64,000 bases of DNA. Origin: Ceratobasidium sp. AG-K. Lineage: Eukaryota; Basidiomycota; Agaricomycetes; Cantharellales; Ceratobasidiaceae. Below, one piece after another: positions 18,969 to 29,584 of the stretch (position 1 is its first letter; each line of letters opens with the position of its first letter). The DNA lies in the NCBI GenBank assembly GCA_037039685.1, contig JAWNGF010000008.1:1736001-1800000 (forward strand). Direction: 5' to 3'. Under the pieces are notes generated by a model, which saw only the letters and a program-made list of their open reading frames with translations, was not told the origin of the DNA and did not search any database. Made by a program: the position numbers and the translations under genes.

Positions 18969-19732
18969 TACTGCACTGTACAGTCCCTTTCCTTCTTCAG
19001 CATAAAGTCTTCCAGCCCCTCCTCCTCCTCCAAGGTCAGGTCGATGGGATTAAAAACAGTATTTCCCGGTTTGTCCGAGAACTTCTCCCATTCCTCCCAA
19101 GTTTCTTCCTTTGTCCAGTCCGCCTTGGACCAGTCCAAAACCCTCTCCTGGACCTCCACAAACTCCTCATCCCACTGTCGCACATCGGGCTCTACCTCCT
19201 TCCATGCCGACACGTCCGTCTCCTCCTTCCTCCACCAGTAAGGTTCCCATTCAATTTTTTCCTTCTGGTACCTGCCCCTTTCCATCCTCCAATCGCTTAG
19301 GTCCTTCTCGTAGTTGGCGTCCCAGGCGTTGTTCCATCTAGGTTGGAGCGTTGGCTGCCTTCCGTCGTAGCCTGGTACCCACTTGCTCGAGTACGCTCCT
19401 TCTTGTCCCCATTCGACCACTCCGAGCATGTGGGTGGAGAGGAGGACAACCTCCGAGACCTGGAATGCGGCGCACCCTCGGCAGACGAATATGTCCTTTC
19501 GCAGGAGCTGCATGCGTGTTGGCCATTTTTTTCCGACCCACTGGAATTCCCCCAAGTCTGAGTGGAGGACGTCGTCCGAGGCCCTGAAGTGCATCCTTCC
19601 AGAGCTTTGTTGCGACCTCTTGAAGACGTAGAGGGCAGCTCTGGAGTCAAGAATCCTTGCCGTGGCAAAGGCAGGTCCTTTGAGGACACGGGTGAGGTTG
19701 TTGGTGATGGTGGAACGGGTGACGGCAGGCAT
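18968..19732 (-). CDS. ORF3 of B1, unknown function
   Basis: 254 residues from ATG 19732 (MPAVTRSTI) to the stop at 18970-18968. Same architecture as in B2 and B3: a start segment NNLTRVL, then YVFKRSQQSSGRMHFRASD, the IFVCRGCAAFQVSEVVLL block near residues 92-109, and a C-terminal half unusually rich in W, D and E (DVSAWKEVEPDVRQWDEEF, DWSKADWTKEETWEEWEKF). No membrane segment. It overlaps the pol tail in a different frame. Between B1 and B3 the ORF3 frame is visibly better conserved than the overlapping pol frame. Function not known; a nucleic-acid or protein-binding role is only a guess. Confidence 0.75.
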   Translation of the reverse strand: MPAVTRSTITNNLTRVLKGPAFATARILDSRAALYVFKRSQQSSGRMHFRASDDVLHSDLGEFQWVGKKWPTRMQLLRKDIFVCRGCAAFQVSEVVLLSTHMLGVVEWGQEGAYSSKWVPGYDGRQPTLQPRWNNAWDANYEKDLSDWRMERGRYQKEKIEWEPYWWRKEETDVSAWKEVEPDVRQWDEEFVEVQERVLDWSKADWTKEETWEEWEKFSDKPGNTVFNPIDLTLEEEEGLEDFMLKKERDCTVQ

Positions 19733-22360
19733 TGTAGAGGGCAAAAAAGATTTAAAGCGTAGAGTTGAGGGTGTTTCTTGGAATAGTAGCAAGTTTTGCA
19801 AGTGACACTACTGGTTTCGCCGCCTCTGCCTTTTATCCTCCCTGGAGCGTAGTTAGATGGCGTGGGAGCCTTGGGGTGTCGGCGTAGAAGGTCCTTGATG
19901 ATCTTTGAAAGGTGGCCAAAATCTTCCGCCCTTTGTTCTGTGTCTTCTTCACTTCCATAACCCTTCCATCTGACCCTGTAAAAAAGACCGTCCTTTGTCT
20001 CTTTCCAGTCCAAAATCCTATCTACTTCGTATTCTTCCTCTCCTTCTTCTGTTATGATTGGCGGTGGTCGGGGTTGGTTACGGCTGAATTCAGTGTCTCC
20101 TTTGTAAGGGCTCAGCAGATCGATGTGGAAAACAGGGTGCACCCTCATTGTTGCCGGCAAATCAAGCTCATAAGCGTGTGACCCTATCTGTCGCTTCACA
20201 ACAAATGGCCCGTGCTTTTTGTTATCCAGCTTCTTTGATGGTCTCTTTGTCTGAATGTTCTTTCCCAGCAGCCAAACTAGATCTCCTTCTTGGTACTCGT
20301 TCTTCGGATCTTCTTTTGGGAGCCTTTGGGTTTCCATTGATGCAATTGCTTTGTCCCGGATTTTACGCCATTTTCCTGTGATGTTGTTTGCTTCTGGAAC
20401 CGCTGATTCTTCTGTTGAGATGTTCCACAGTGGTTCCCTTCCATAGACAATCTCGAAGGGGGAACTACCCGTTACGCGGTGCTTCTGTAGATTATAGCTA
20501 AATTCCGCAATTGGTAACAAGTCCGCCCAATCATCCTGCCGGTAGTTGACGAACGATCGTAGCCAGCCTTCCATCCATTGATTGATTCTCTCCGTTATTC
20601 CATCTGTTTGGGGGTGGTAGGCAGTACTGAAACCTGGGCTAGTTCCAATTTTCTCATAGATGGCTTTCATAAGTTTGGAATTGAAAGTAGTCCCTCGGTC
20701 TGAGATTGTGCTCTTTGGAAAACCGTGCAGTTTCCAAACATTTGTGATGAAAAGATTTGCAAGGTCGCTTGCCGTGTGAGATTCTTTGCAGGGTATGAAG
20801 TGCGCCATTCTTGAGAATCGGTCCACCACTACTAAGATGCTATCTGATCCCCTGGATTTTGGTAACTTCACTACGAAGTCAAATGCTATGTCTTCCCACA
20901 GTCCTTTTGAAATTTCCAGAGGCTTGATCGGGACTATTGATTTCGATCCCTTTGTCCGTTGGCAGGTCTCGCATGATTCCACGTATCTGTTTATGCTTTG
21001 CTTCATTCCTGGCCAGAAGTATCTTCTTGATATTAGTTCCAGTGTTCTAGCCTGTCCTTGATGTCCTGCGACCTTTGAGTCGTGATGAATTCGCATGATG
21101 GCCAGTCTGGATTCCTTATCTTCTGGCACGTAGATCCTTCCCTTGAACCATAATAGTCCCTCCTTGAAATCATAATCTTTTGCGCTGTGTTGTAGGGTTT
21201 TTGGTAATGTTTCCCTCGATTTGCAGATTTCTTTGATTCGTGCGAGTCCTTCATCTGTTTCCTGAGCCTCCTTGATAGTCTCTATGATGTTCGTGTCTAC
21301 TTGTCCCATAAATCCTTTGAACCTTTCGACAGATATCATTACTTGTTCAGGCGTGGGGGTATCTTCATGGTCTGGTCGCCTAGACAATAGGTCCGGTTTA
21401 GATGACAGGATTCCAGGGCGATATATGATATCAAAGTTATAGGAAGCAAGCAACTGATGCCATCTTGTGTGTCGACGGTTGAAAGTTCTTGCTTCCTTCC
21501 AGAACTGTAGATTCCTATGATCGGTGTAGATGGTGATAGGGTCCTTTGTTCCCTCTAGGTAAAGTCTCCAATGAGTTAAAGATTCTATGATTGCCATAAG
21601 TTCCTTATCGTGGACGTTGTAGTTGAGCTGAGCCTCGTTGAAAGATTTTGAAAGAAAAGCAATAGGGTGTAGGTAGCCATCATCCTGCCTTTGCGACAGG
21701 ATTGCTCCCATTGCTACTCCACTTGCGTCTGTTTCCAAGAAGAAGGGTTTATCAGGGTTCGGATGGCGTAGAGTCGGTTCCTTGCTGATTTCCGTTTTTA
21801 AGGCTTCAAATGCTTCCTTCTGATCGTTTCCCCATTCCCATTTGTTCTCCTTTCTTGTTAAGGCTGTCAGGGGCTTTGCTAATCGGCTGAAATTCGGTAC
21901 AAATCTTCGGTAGAAATTTGCGAACCCTAGGAAGGCTTGGACTTGCTTGACTGTTTTTGGTTCCTTCCACTCCTTTATTGCCTTGACCTTTTCTTCCTCC
22001 ATTGAGATGCCCAAATCGCTGATTCCAAGTCCGGTATACGTTAATTTGGTGACAAAGAATTCGCATTTTGGAAGCTTTGCGAAAAGATTTTCCTCCAGTA
22101 AGATTTTTAGTACTTTTCTGACATCCACGGTATGTTGGCTTCTGTCCTTGGAGAACACCAGGATGTCGTCAATGTATACAATGACACATACGTCGATAAG
22201 ATCATGGAAAATGTGATTCATATATCTTTGGAAGATGGCGGGCGCGTTCTTTAGTCCAAAAGGCATGACGACGTATTCGAAGAGTCCTTCTTTTGTTCTG
22301 AAAGCTGTCTTCCATTCGTCGCCTTCCCTGATTCTTATATTGTTGAAACCCATGCGTAGA
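19297..22360 (-). CDS. pol: Pol of B1, C-terminal part (RT to chromodomain), interrupted by B2
   Basis: Continues the pol frame of 30440-29585 after removal of B2. It begins in the RT palm (MGFNNIRIREGDEWK) and includes the YIDD active site (VIVYIDDILVFS), RNase H (LETDASGVAMGAI), the integrase HHCC (HHDSKVAGHQGQ...CETCQRTKG) and DDE core (DRFSRMAHF, SDRGTTFNS, TAYHPQTDG), and a chromodomain near 19900-20045 (EEEYEVDRILDW...YRVRWKGYG). The frame stays open to 19297 through the ORF3 overlap. No stop is present, so only the two insertions break this polyprotein. Confidence 0.92.
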
Positions 22361-22817
22361 TGTTGTAAGCTTCTTCTTGGTGGCTATGAGACAAGCCGCG
22401 ATGGAGAGTGGACGGCACTAAGACCTAAGTGACCTCTTGAACCGCAACACACTTAAGCGTCTGTAGGCTCTTGAGGGTAGGGGTGGTTCTAAGTGTCACT
22501 CAGAGGGGATGTTTTGACGAGACAAAACAAGCTGGGGTTACCAGGCTTGTTGGTCCTCTATATATATTCAAGAGGCGGCCGAGTCATACAGAACGCAGCC
22601 ACATGAGTCACAGCAGTCAACCAGTCAGGAGTGTCCAAGTGAGTCATGCTGTATGAACAGACATGACTCGTACAAAGCACAGCCGCGTTACACAATGTAA
22701 CAGAAAAACCACAAGAAGGTGGCAACGCGGCAAACGGAAACGGAAACACAACACAAAAGAAGGGAACAGGCGGGCGAGACAACAGGCGAGTCCGATGGAG
22801 TGAGCTGGCTCACAACA
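22361..22817 (-). repeat. 3' LTR of B2
   Basis: 457 bp, repeated at 29128-29584 with four differences by eye. Carries the family-B TATA box, TGACTCA-type motifs and the 12-mer complementary to the primer site. Confidence 0.95.
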
Positions 22818-22832
22818 TTACTCCCCCTTATG

Positions 22833-22859
22833 AGTCCATTTGGGGGACCTGAATGGACT
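22833..22859 (-). other. Stem-loop before the polypurine tract of B2
   Basis: On the minus strand AGTCCATT (22859-22852) pairs with AATGGACT (22840-22833). The outermost pair is A-T here and G-C in B3. The stop of ORF3 (TAA in this copy) supplies the first base of the stem. Confidence 0.7.
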
Positions 22860-23623
22860 TACTGCACCGCGCAGTCCTTCCCCTTCCTCAGCATAAACTC
22901 CTCAAGCCCTTCATCTTCCTCCAAAGTCAGGTCGATGGGATTGAACCTGGTGTTCCCTGGTTCGTCCAAGAACTTTTCCCATTCTTCCCACGTCTCCTCC
23001 TTTGTCCAGTCGGCCTTGGACCAGTCCAAAACCCTTTTTTGCGCCTCCACAAACTCCTTGTCCCATTGTCGCGCGTCTGGCTCTGTCTCCTTCCATGCCG
23101 ACACGTCCACTTCCTCCCACTTCCACCAGTTTGGCGCCCACTCGAACTTCTCCTTCTGGTACCTTCCCCTTTCTAGCTTCCAGTCGCTCAGGTCCCTTTC
23201 GTAGTTGGCGTCCCAGGCGTCATTCCACCGAGGTCGCAGCGTAGGTTGCCTTCCGTCGTATCCTGGTACCCACTCGCTCGAATATGCCCCTTCTTGTCCC
23301 CATTCCACGACCCCAAGCATGTGGGTGGATAGCAGGACCACTTCTGACATTTGGAAGGCCGCGCATCCTTGACAGACGAAAATGTCCTTTCTTGCGAGCT
23401 GCATTCTTGTTGGCCATTTTTTGCCAACCCACTGGAATTCGCCCAGGTCTGAGTGGAGAACGTCGTCCGACGCCCTAAAGTGCATCCTTCCTGAGCTTTG
23501 CTGGGACCTTTTGAAGACGTAGAGAGTGGCTCCGGCATCGAGGATTCTTGCCGTAGCAAATGCTGGCCCGTCCAGGACGCGGGTGAGGTTGTTGACGATG
23601 GTGGAACGGGAGACAGCAGGCAT
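22859..23623 (-). CDS. ORF3 of B2, unknown function
   Basis: 254 residues from ATG 23623 (MPAVSRSTIVNNLTRVLDG) to TAA 22861-22859. The length is identical to B1 and B3, with the same CxGC block (VCQGCAAFQMSEVVLL; the arginine of CRGC is replaced by glutamine) and the W/E-rich C-terminal half. It is open even though gag and pol of this copy each carry a nonsense codon. I do not recognise the fold. Confidence 0.73.
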   Translation of the reverse strand: MPAVSRSTIVNNLTRVLDGPAFATARILDAGATLYVFKRSQQSSGRMHFRASDDVLHSDLGEFQWVGKKWPTRMQLARKDIFVCQGCAAFQMSEVVLLSTHMLGVVEWGQEGAYSSEWVPGYDGRQPTLRPRWNDAWDANYERDLSDWKLERGRYQKEKFEWAPNWWKWEEVDVSAWKETEPDARQWDKEFVEAQKRVLDWSKADWTKEETWEEWEKFLDEPGNTRFNPIDLTLEEDEGLEEFMLRKGKDCAVQ

Positions 23624-23901
23624 TGTAAAGAGCAGAGAAGATTTAGCGAGTTGAGCGATGGGTGAAGCTTGGAGTAGATGCAAGTGTTGCAAGTGACACT
23701 ACTGGTTTCGCCCCTTCTGCCTTTTATCTTCCCTGGGACATAGTTAGATGGCGTGGGAGCTTCGGGGTGTCGGCGTAGAAGGTCCTTGATGATCTTTGAA
23801 AGGTGACCAAAATCTTCCGCCCTTTGTTCCGTGTCTTCTTCACTTCCATAGCCCTTCCACCTGACTCTGTAAAAAAGACCGTCCTTTGTCTCTTTCCAGT
23901 C

Positions 23902-26900
23902 CTAAATCTTCTCTACTTCATATTCTTCTTCTCCTTCTTCTGTTATGATTGGCGGTGGACGGGGTTGGTTACGGCTGAATTCGGTGTCTTCCTTGTAAGG
24001 GCTGAGCAAATCGATGTGAAAAGCAGGGTGCACCCTCATTGTTGCTGGCAAATCGAGCTCATAAGCGTGTGACCCTATCTGCCGCTTCACAACAAATGGC
24101 CCGTGCTTTTTGTTATCCAGTTTCTTTGATGGTCTTTTTGTTTGAATGTTCTTTCCTAGCAGCCATACTAGATCTCCTTCTTGGTACGCGTCCTTAGGCT
24201 CTTCTCCTGGGAGTCTTTGGGTTTCCATTGATGCAATTGCTTCGTCGTGGATATTACGCCATTTTCCTGTGATGTTGTTTGCTTCTGGAACCGTTGATTC
24301 TTCTGCTGAGATGTTCCACAGTGGTTCCCTCCCATAGACAATTTCGAAAGGGGAACTACCTGTTACGCGGTGCTTCTGTAGATTATAGCTGAACTCCGCA
24401 ATCGGTAATAAGTCCGCCCAGTCGTCCTGCCGGTGGTTGACAAACGATCGTAGCCAGCCTTCCATCCATTGATTGATTCTCTCCGTTATTCCATCTGTTT
24501 GGGGGTGGTAGGCGGTACTGAAACCTGGGCTAGTTCCGATTTTCTCATAAATGGCTTTCATAAGTTTGGAATTGAAAGTAGTCCCTCGGTCTGAGATTGT
24601 GCTCTTTAGAAAACCGTGTAGTTTCCAAACATTTGTGATGAAAAGATTTGCAAGGTCGCTTGCCGTGTGAGATTCTTTGCAGGGTATGAAGTGTGCCATT
24701 CTTGAGAATCGGTCTACCACTACTAAGATGCTATCTGATCCTCTGGATTTTGGTAACTTCACCACAAAGTCAAACGCTATGTCTTCCCACGGTCCCTTTG
24801 GAATCTCCAGAGGCTTGATTGGGACTATTGACTTCGATCCCTTTGTCTGTTGGCAGGTCTCGCAGGATTCCACGTATCTGTTTATGCTTTGCTTCATTCC
24901 TGGCCAGAAGTATCTTCTTGATATTAGTTCCAGAGTTCTAGCCTGTCCTTGATGCCCTGCGATTTTTGAGTCGTGATGAACTCGCATGATGGCCAGTCTG
25001 GATTCCTTATCTTCCGGCACGGAGATCCTTCCCTTGAACCATAATAGTCCCTCCTTGAAATCATAATCTTTTGCGCTGTGTTGTAAGGTTTTTGGTAACG
25101 TTTCCCTTGATTTGCAGATTTCTTTGATTTGTGTCAATCCTTCGTCCGTTTCCTGAGCCTCCTTGATAGTCTCTATGATGTTTGTGTCTACTCGTCCTAC
25201 AAATCCTTTGAACTTTTCGATGGATATCATTACTTGTTCAGGCGTCGGGATATCTTCGTGGTCTGACCGTCTTGACAACAGGTCCGGTTTCGATGACAGG
25301 ATTCCAGGACGGTATATGATGTCAAAGTTATAGGAAGCAAGCAATTGGTGCCATCTTGCGTGTCGATGGTTAAACGTTCTTGCTTCCTTCCAGAATTGTA
25401 GGTTCCTATGATCGGTGTAGATGGTGATAGGGTCCCTCGTTCCTTCAAGGTATAGCCTCCAATGTGTTAAAGATTCTATGATAGCCATGAGTTCTTTATC
25501 GTGGACGTCGTAGTTGAGTTGGGCTTCATTAAAAGACTTTGAAAGAAAAGCAATAGGGTGTAAGTAGCCATCGTCTTGCCTTTGCAACAGGATTGCTCCC
25601 ATTGCTACTCCACTTGCGTCTGTTTCCAAGAAGAAGGGTTTGTCGGGGTTTGGATGGCGTAGAGTGGGTTCCTTGCTGATTTCCGCTTTTAGGGCTTCAA
25701 ATGCTTCCTGTTGATCGTTTCCCCATTCCCATTTGTTCTCCTTTTGTGTTAAGGTTGTCAGGGGTTTTGCCAATCGGCTGAAATTCGGTACAAATCTTCT
25801 GTAGAAATTTGCGAATCCTAGGAACGCCTGAACTTGTTTGACCGTTCTTGGTTCCTTCCATTCCTTTATTGCCTTGACTTTTTCTTCCTCCATAGAGATG
25901 CCTGAGTCGCTGATTCCAAGTCCGGTATATGTCAATTTGGTGACAAAGAATTCGCATTTTGGAAGCTTTGCGAACAGATTCTCTTCCAGTAAAATTTTTA
26001 GCACTTTCCTGACATCCACGGTATGTTGACTTCTGTCCTTAGAGAAGACTAGGATGTCGTCAATATATACTATGACACATACGTCGATAAGATCATGGAA
26101 GATGTGGTTCATATATCTTTGGAATATGGCGGGCGCATTTTTCAGTCCGAAAGGCATGACGACGTATTCGAACAGTCCTTCTTTTGTTCTGAAAGCTGTC
26201 TTCCATTCGTCTCCCTCCCTGATTCTGATATTGATGAAACCCATGCGTAGATCGATTTTGGAGAAAATTTTTGCGTCCTTGATTTTATCCAAGAGGTCTT
26301 CCATTAGGGGCATTGGGAATCTGTCATCTTTTGTAATGGCGTTTACTCCCCTGAGGTCTTGGACAAGTCGTAGTTGGCGTACTGCCCCTGGATTTTTGGG
26401 ATCGATCGGTTTTTTGACAAAGAAGCAAGGTGACGCAATGGGTGATTTGCTTGGTCGGATTTTCCCCGCTGCGATTTCTTCATCCAAGTATTCTCTTAGT
26501 GCAATTGACTCTGCTGGAGAGAGTGGGATAGGTCTGGCTGGTTTCGGAAGTTCAGCTCCTTCCTTGAAGTCGATGGCGCAGTCGTATGGACGATGATCCG
26601 GGATTCTCTTGAATTTTTCTTCGCTGAAGACGTCGGCAAATTCCTTGAATTCCTCGGGCAGTTTGTCTATCGAGGCTGTCCTTGCTTGAATCGGTTCTGT
26701 CCGCCATTGTATGTGCTTCGTTTTCCAATCGATGACAGGGTTTGATTCTTCTAACCATTCCAATCCTAGGATAAGTTTAGTTTCTCCAGTAGGCATAGCG
26801 AAGAAGACTTGTTTGAAGGTTCTTCCTTCCACCTCTAGTTCCAGCTTTGCTTTGAAACGGATTTGGTGAGAGAGTTCCTTCCCCTGGATACCAATTACTT

Positions 26901-27102
26901 TTCTAGGAGTGGAAAGTTCCATGAGTGGAATGTTGTTCGATCGAGCCCACGAGATGTCCAAGAAGTTTTTTGATGCTCCAGAATCGATGAGAGTTGGGAT
27001 AGCTTCTGTGATTCCGGCAACGCTTGCGTAAACAATGGTTGATTCATTTGTCGCTCTAAAGTACATTGTTTCCATTGCCGGTTTTTTGGTCTCTCCACAC
27101 AC
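23902..27102 (-). CDS. pol: Pol of B2, cut short by a nonsense codon at the chromodomain
   Basis: 1066 codons in the -1 frame relative to gag. The usual series is complete: protease (LIDSGASKNFLD), RT (YIDDILVFS), RNase H, integrase HHCC and DDE. TAG at 23904-23902 replaces the TTG leucine found in B3 at the start of the chromodomain (EEEYEVEKI then stop). The protein therefore lacks the chromodomain that other family members carry. The downstream frame is still recognisable for about 60 residues, so this is a single recent hit. Confidence 0.9.
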   Translation of the reverse strand: MCGETKKPAMETMYFRATNESTIVYASVAGITEAIPTLIDSGASKNFLDISWARSNNIPLMELSTPRKVIGIQGKELSHQIRFKAKLELEVEGRTFKQVFFAMPTGETKLILGLEWLEESNPVIDWKTKHIQWRTEPIQARTASIDKLPEEFKEFADVFSEEKFKRIPDHRPYDCAIDFKEGAELPKPARPIPLSPAESIALREYLDEEIAAGKIRPSKSPIASPCFFVKKPIDPKNPGAVRQLRLVQDLRGVNAITKDDRFPMPLMEDLLDKIKDAKIFSKIDLRMGFINIRIREGDEWKTAFRTKEGLFEYVVMPFGLKNAPAIFQRYMNHIFHDLIDVCVIVYIDDILVFSKDRSQHTVDVRKVLKILLEENLFAKLPKCEFFVTKLTYTGLGISDSGISMEEEKVKAIKEWKEPRTVKQVQAFLGFANFYRRFVPNFSRLAKPLTTLTQKENKWEWGNDQQEAFEALKAEISKEPTLRHPNPDKPFFLETDASGVAMGAILLQRQDDGYLHPIAFLSKSFNEAQLNYDVHDKELMAIIESLTHWRLYLEGTRDPITIYTDHRNLQFWKEARTFNHRHARWHQLLASYNFDIIYRPGILSSKPDLLSRRSDHEDIPTPEQVMISIEKFKGFVGRVDTNIIETIKEAQETDEGLTQIKEICKSRETLPKTLQHSAKDYDFKEGLLWFKGRISVPEDKESRLAIMRVHHDSKIAGHQGQARTLELISRRYFWPGMKQSINRYVESCETCQQTKGSKSIVPIKPLEIPKGPWEDIAFDFVVKLPKSRGSDSILVVVDRFSRMAHFIPCKESHTASDLANLFITNVWKLHGFLKSTISDRGTTFNSKLMKAIYEKIGTSPGFSTAYHPQTDGITERINQWMEGWLRSFVNHRQDDWADLLPIAEFSYNLQKHRVTGSSPFEIVYGREPLWNISAEESTVPEANNITGKWRNIHDEAIASMETQRLPGEEPKDAYQEGDLVWLLGKNIQTKRPSKKLDNKKHGPFVVKRQIGSHAYELDLPATMRVHPAFHIDLLSPYKEDTEFSRNQPRPPPIITEEGEEEYEVEKI

Positions 27103-27104
27103 AG

Positions 27105-29105
27105 TTAGAGGGAGACCCCTTCTTTTCCCGAGTCTTCTACAATTGTTGCCTCCCTTCCTTTAACGCTAGGTTCCGTCGTTATCCATTCCTTGGACGGGCA
27201 TTTGAATGAACGGTGTCCTTCTTGTCCGCACTTCAGGCAGCGGTTGGTTGCTATCCTTGCTTTGTATACTTCATCAGGCAGCCGCTTTGTAGAGGATTGT
27301 CCGCTAGTGGTTGGCTGGGCTGCCTTCTTCCCTGTCGAGGTTTTGATTTGTTGCAATTTCTGGTCAATAGAGATTGCGATTGAGATCCACCGGTCAAGGG
27401 AAAGTTCCCGTTCTGTCCCATCTTCATTGATCAGGGTCAGTTCGAAGCGAGCTAGTTCGGTCTTGACTTCCGATTTCAACCCTTCCTTGAATTGGTTGAT
27501 CAGAGCTTCTTGACCCCAATTTACGTCTACCAGGAGATATCGGAATTCCGAAGCGTAGTTTGCTACAGAGTTGTTCTGTTTGCATTTTCAGATATCTGAT
27601 TCGGCTTTAGCTTTTTTGTTGGGGTCGCTGAATTGTTCCATGAAGTGTGCCTTGAAATTTTCCCATGAGGCGAGGTTTTGGTTGTTTTCCCTTTGGTTAA
27701 GCGAACGTAGGAGTACTTGTGCCCAGTGGGTGGCAGCTTTGTTCTCAGATTTGAAGTTTGCTAGAGCTTCGCGGATCCTTTCTTCGTTGGAAGTGTATTG
27801 ATCGCCCAGGCGCATAAAGTAGCTTTCCATTTGTGTGATGAACATTTCGGCACCTTCCCCTTTCTTTCCGTCAAAGGCTTCTGGACAAGTCACCTTGGGA
27901 CGACGTGGTCCACTACCCGTGTTTGGGTTTTCGGCCAGCCGTTGGATTCTTAACTCTAATTCGTCGATCCTGGTAGATTCCGCGTCTGGATGTGGTGGAG
28001 AGTTTGATCGCCTAGAGGGGATCCCGTGCAGGGATGCCTCGTCCATTTCTTCTCGCATATTGTTGATGGTTTCCTGAACCTCCGTGATTTTGGTAGTGAA
28101 GGAGGCTCCCTCCTGTCGTAAGGTTTCTAGTCCTTGTGTTACTGCCTCATTCCATTCAAGTTGGGCTTGCCTGGTAGTGTTGAGTTCTTCGCGTACATTA
28201 TTCACTAGTCCTTGGGTGTTGGTAACTTCATTTCGAAGGCGGGTTACGTCTTGACCGACTAGAAAGGAATTATGTTCGCCATTTCTTGCCGAGTTTAAAA
28301 TGTCTGTCAAGGTTCCATGTAGAGTGTTGATGGAGTCGTTAAAGATTTGCTGGTTGTTTGCTAGAACCTGTGTGGCTTGTTCTAGGCCACTAAGCCTTCG
28401 ATCTATAGTGACTCTCATTCCGTCTATAACCCTAAGGGTAGCGTTGTGTCTTCCTTCTAGAAGGTCGTCTAGGTCATCTAAATTGCTGATTACAGTCCTG
28501 CCGCTAGAACTGGAACTTGAACTTGAGCTTCCTGGATCACCGGCGCTTTGTTGTACCGGGGCTGATTGCCCGGAGTAACCCTGTGGGATATATGGGGGTG
28601 CTGGAATCGCCGGTGTGACTGGCTGGGAAGCCACTGGAATTGGTCCTGCGTCGGTGATGGTTCCTTCAATTTGAGGAACTGTAGGGACATTTGGAATGTG
28701 TGGTGTAGGAGGAGGTCTAATATGAACAAGCGATACGCCCCGGTGAGCTTCGGGTTGGGGAGAAAAGAACTGTCTTCTAGTCCCTAACGGCCACAGGGGG
28801 CGTGATGGCCCTGGAGTTGTGGTTGGAATACGAATTACAGCTGGAGTGGGATCATTCGTGAGATCTCCTGGTTCTCTATTTGTGATAGTGGGTTCTTCCT
28901 CCTGTACCGTTGTCATGTCAGAAATGCCGAAAGTTCCCGGCATTGATGCTTGACTTTGGGGGCGTGATCGGGCGGGACCTCCCGCTTGAGTTTGTGCGAT
29001 ATCTTGTTTGTTTAGTGATCCTGTGGGCCTTGCTGCCCGACTGTGTCCTCTTCTTGTTGATATAGTGGATGAAGGACGTGACCCTCCATCTTCTTGAATA
29101 GACAT
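27105..29105 (-). pseudogene. gag: Gag of B2 with an internal CGA to TGA stop
   Basis: The frame starts at ATG 29105 and would encode about 666 residues. TGA at 27590-27588 replaces the CGA arginine seen in B3 (context DPNKKAKAESDI then stop). The rest (27587-27105) is intact and ends with the zinc knuckle CLKCGQEGHRSFKC. The N-terminal half is P/S/T-rich, the middle is coiled-coil-like, and the capsid domain surrounds the stop. GGGAAAA near the end is the candidate -1 slippery site. Confidence 0.88.
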
Positions 29106-29113
29106 GTTTGTTA

Positions 29114-29125
29114 AGCTTGTTTTGT
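29114..29125 (-). promoter_or_regulatory. Putative self-priming primer-binding site, B2
   Basis: On the minus strand ACAAAACAAGCT, two bases after the 5' LTR, exactly complementary to AGCTTGTTTTGT inside the LTR downstream of the TATA box. B1 has the same at 52711-52722 and B3 at 41236-41247. Confidence 0.75.
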
Positions 29126-29127
29126 AA

Positions 29128-29584
29128 TGTCGTAAGCTTCTTCTTGGTGGCTATGAGACAAGCCGCGATGGAGAGTGGACGGCACTAAGACCTAAGTGAC
29201 CTCTTGAACCGCAACACACTTAAGCGTCTGTAGGCTCTTGAGGGTAGGGGTGGTTCTAAGTGTCACTCAGAGGGGATGTTTTGACCAGACAAAACAAGCT
29301 GGGGTTACCAGGCTTGTTGGTCCTCTATATATATTCAAGACGCGGCCGAGTCATACAGAACGCAGCCACATGAGTCACAGCAGTCAACCAGTCAGGAGTG
29401 TCCAAGTGAGTCATGCTGTATGAACAGACATGACTCGTACAAAGCACAGCCGCGTTACACAATGTAACAGAATAACCACAAGAAGGTGGCAACGCGGCAA
29501 ACGGAAACGGAAACACAACACAAAAGAAGGGAACAGGCGGGCGAGACAACAGGCGAGTCCGATGGAGTGAGCTGGCTCACAACA
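29128..29584 (-). repeat. 5' LTR of B2
   Basis: 457 bp, partner of 22361-22817. The target duplication GTAGA follows at 29585-29589. Confidence 0.95.

Larger units (their letters stand above)
22361..29584 (-). mobile_element. Element B2, complete family-B element inserted in B1 pol
   Basis: LTRs of 457 bp at 22361-22817 and 29128-29584 differ at four positions by eye. The target duplication GTAGA is present at 22356-22360 and 29585-29589, in the codons around SKIDL-RMGF of B1 pol. Order on the minus strand is LTR, primer site, gag, pol, ORF3, hairpin, polypurine tract, LTR. Gag has one nonsense codon and pol one, so the copy is not autonomous. Confidence 0.97.
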
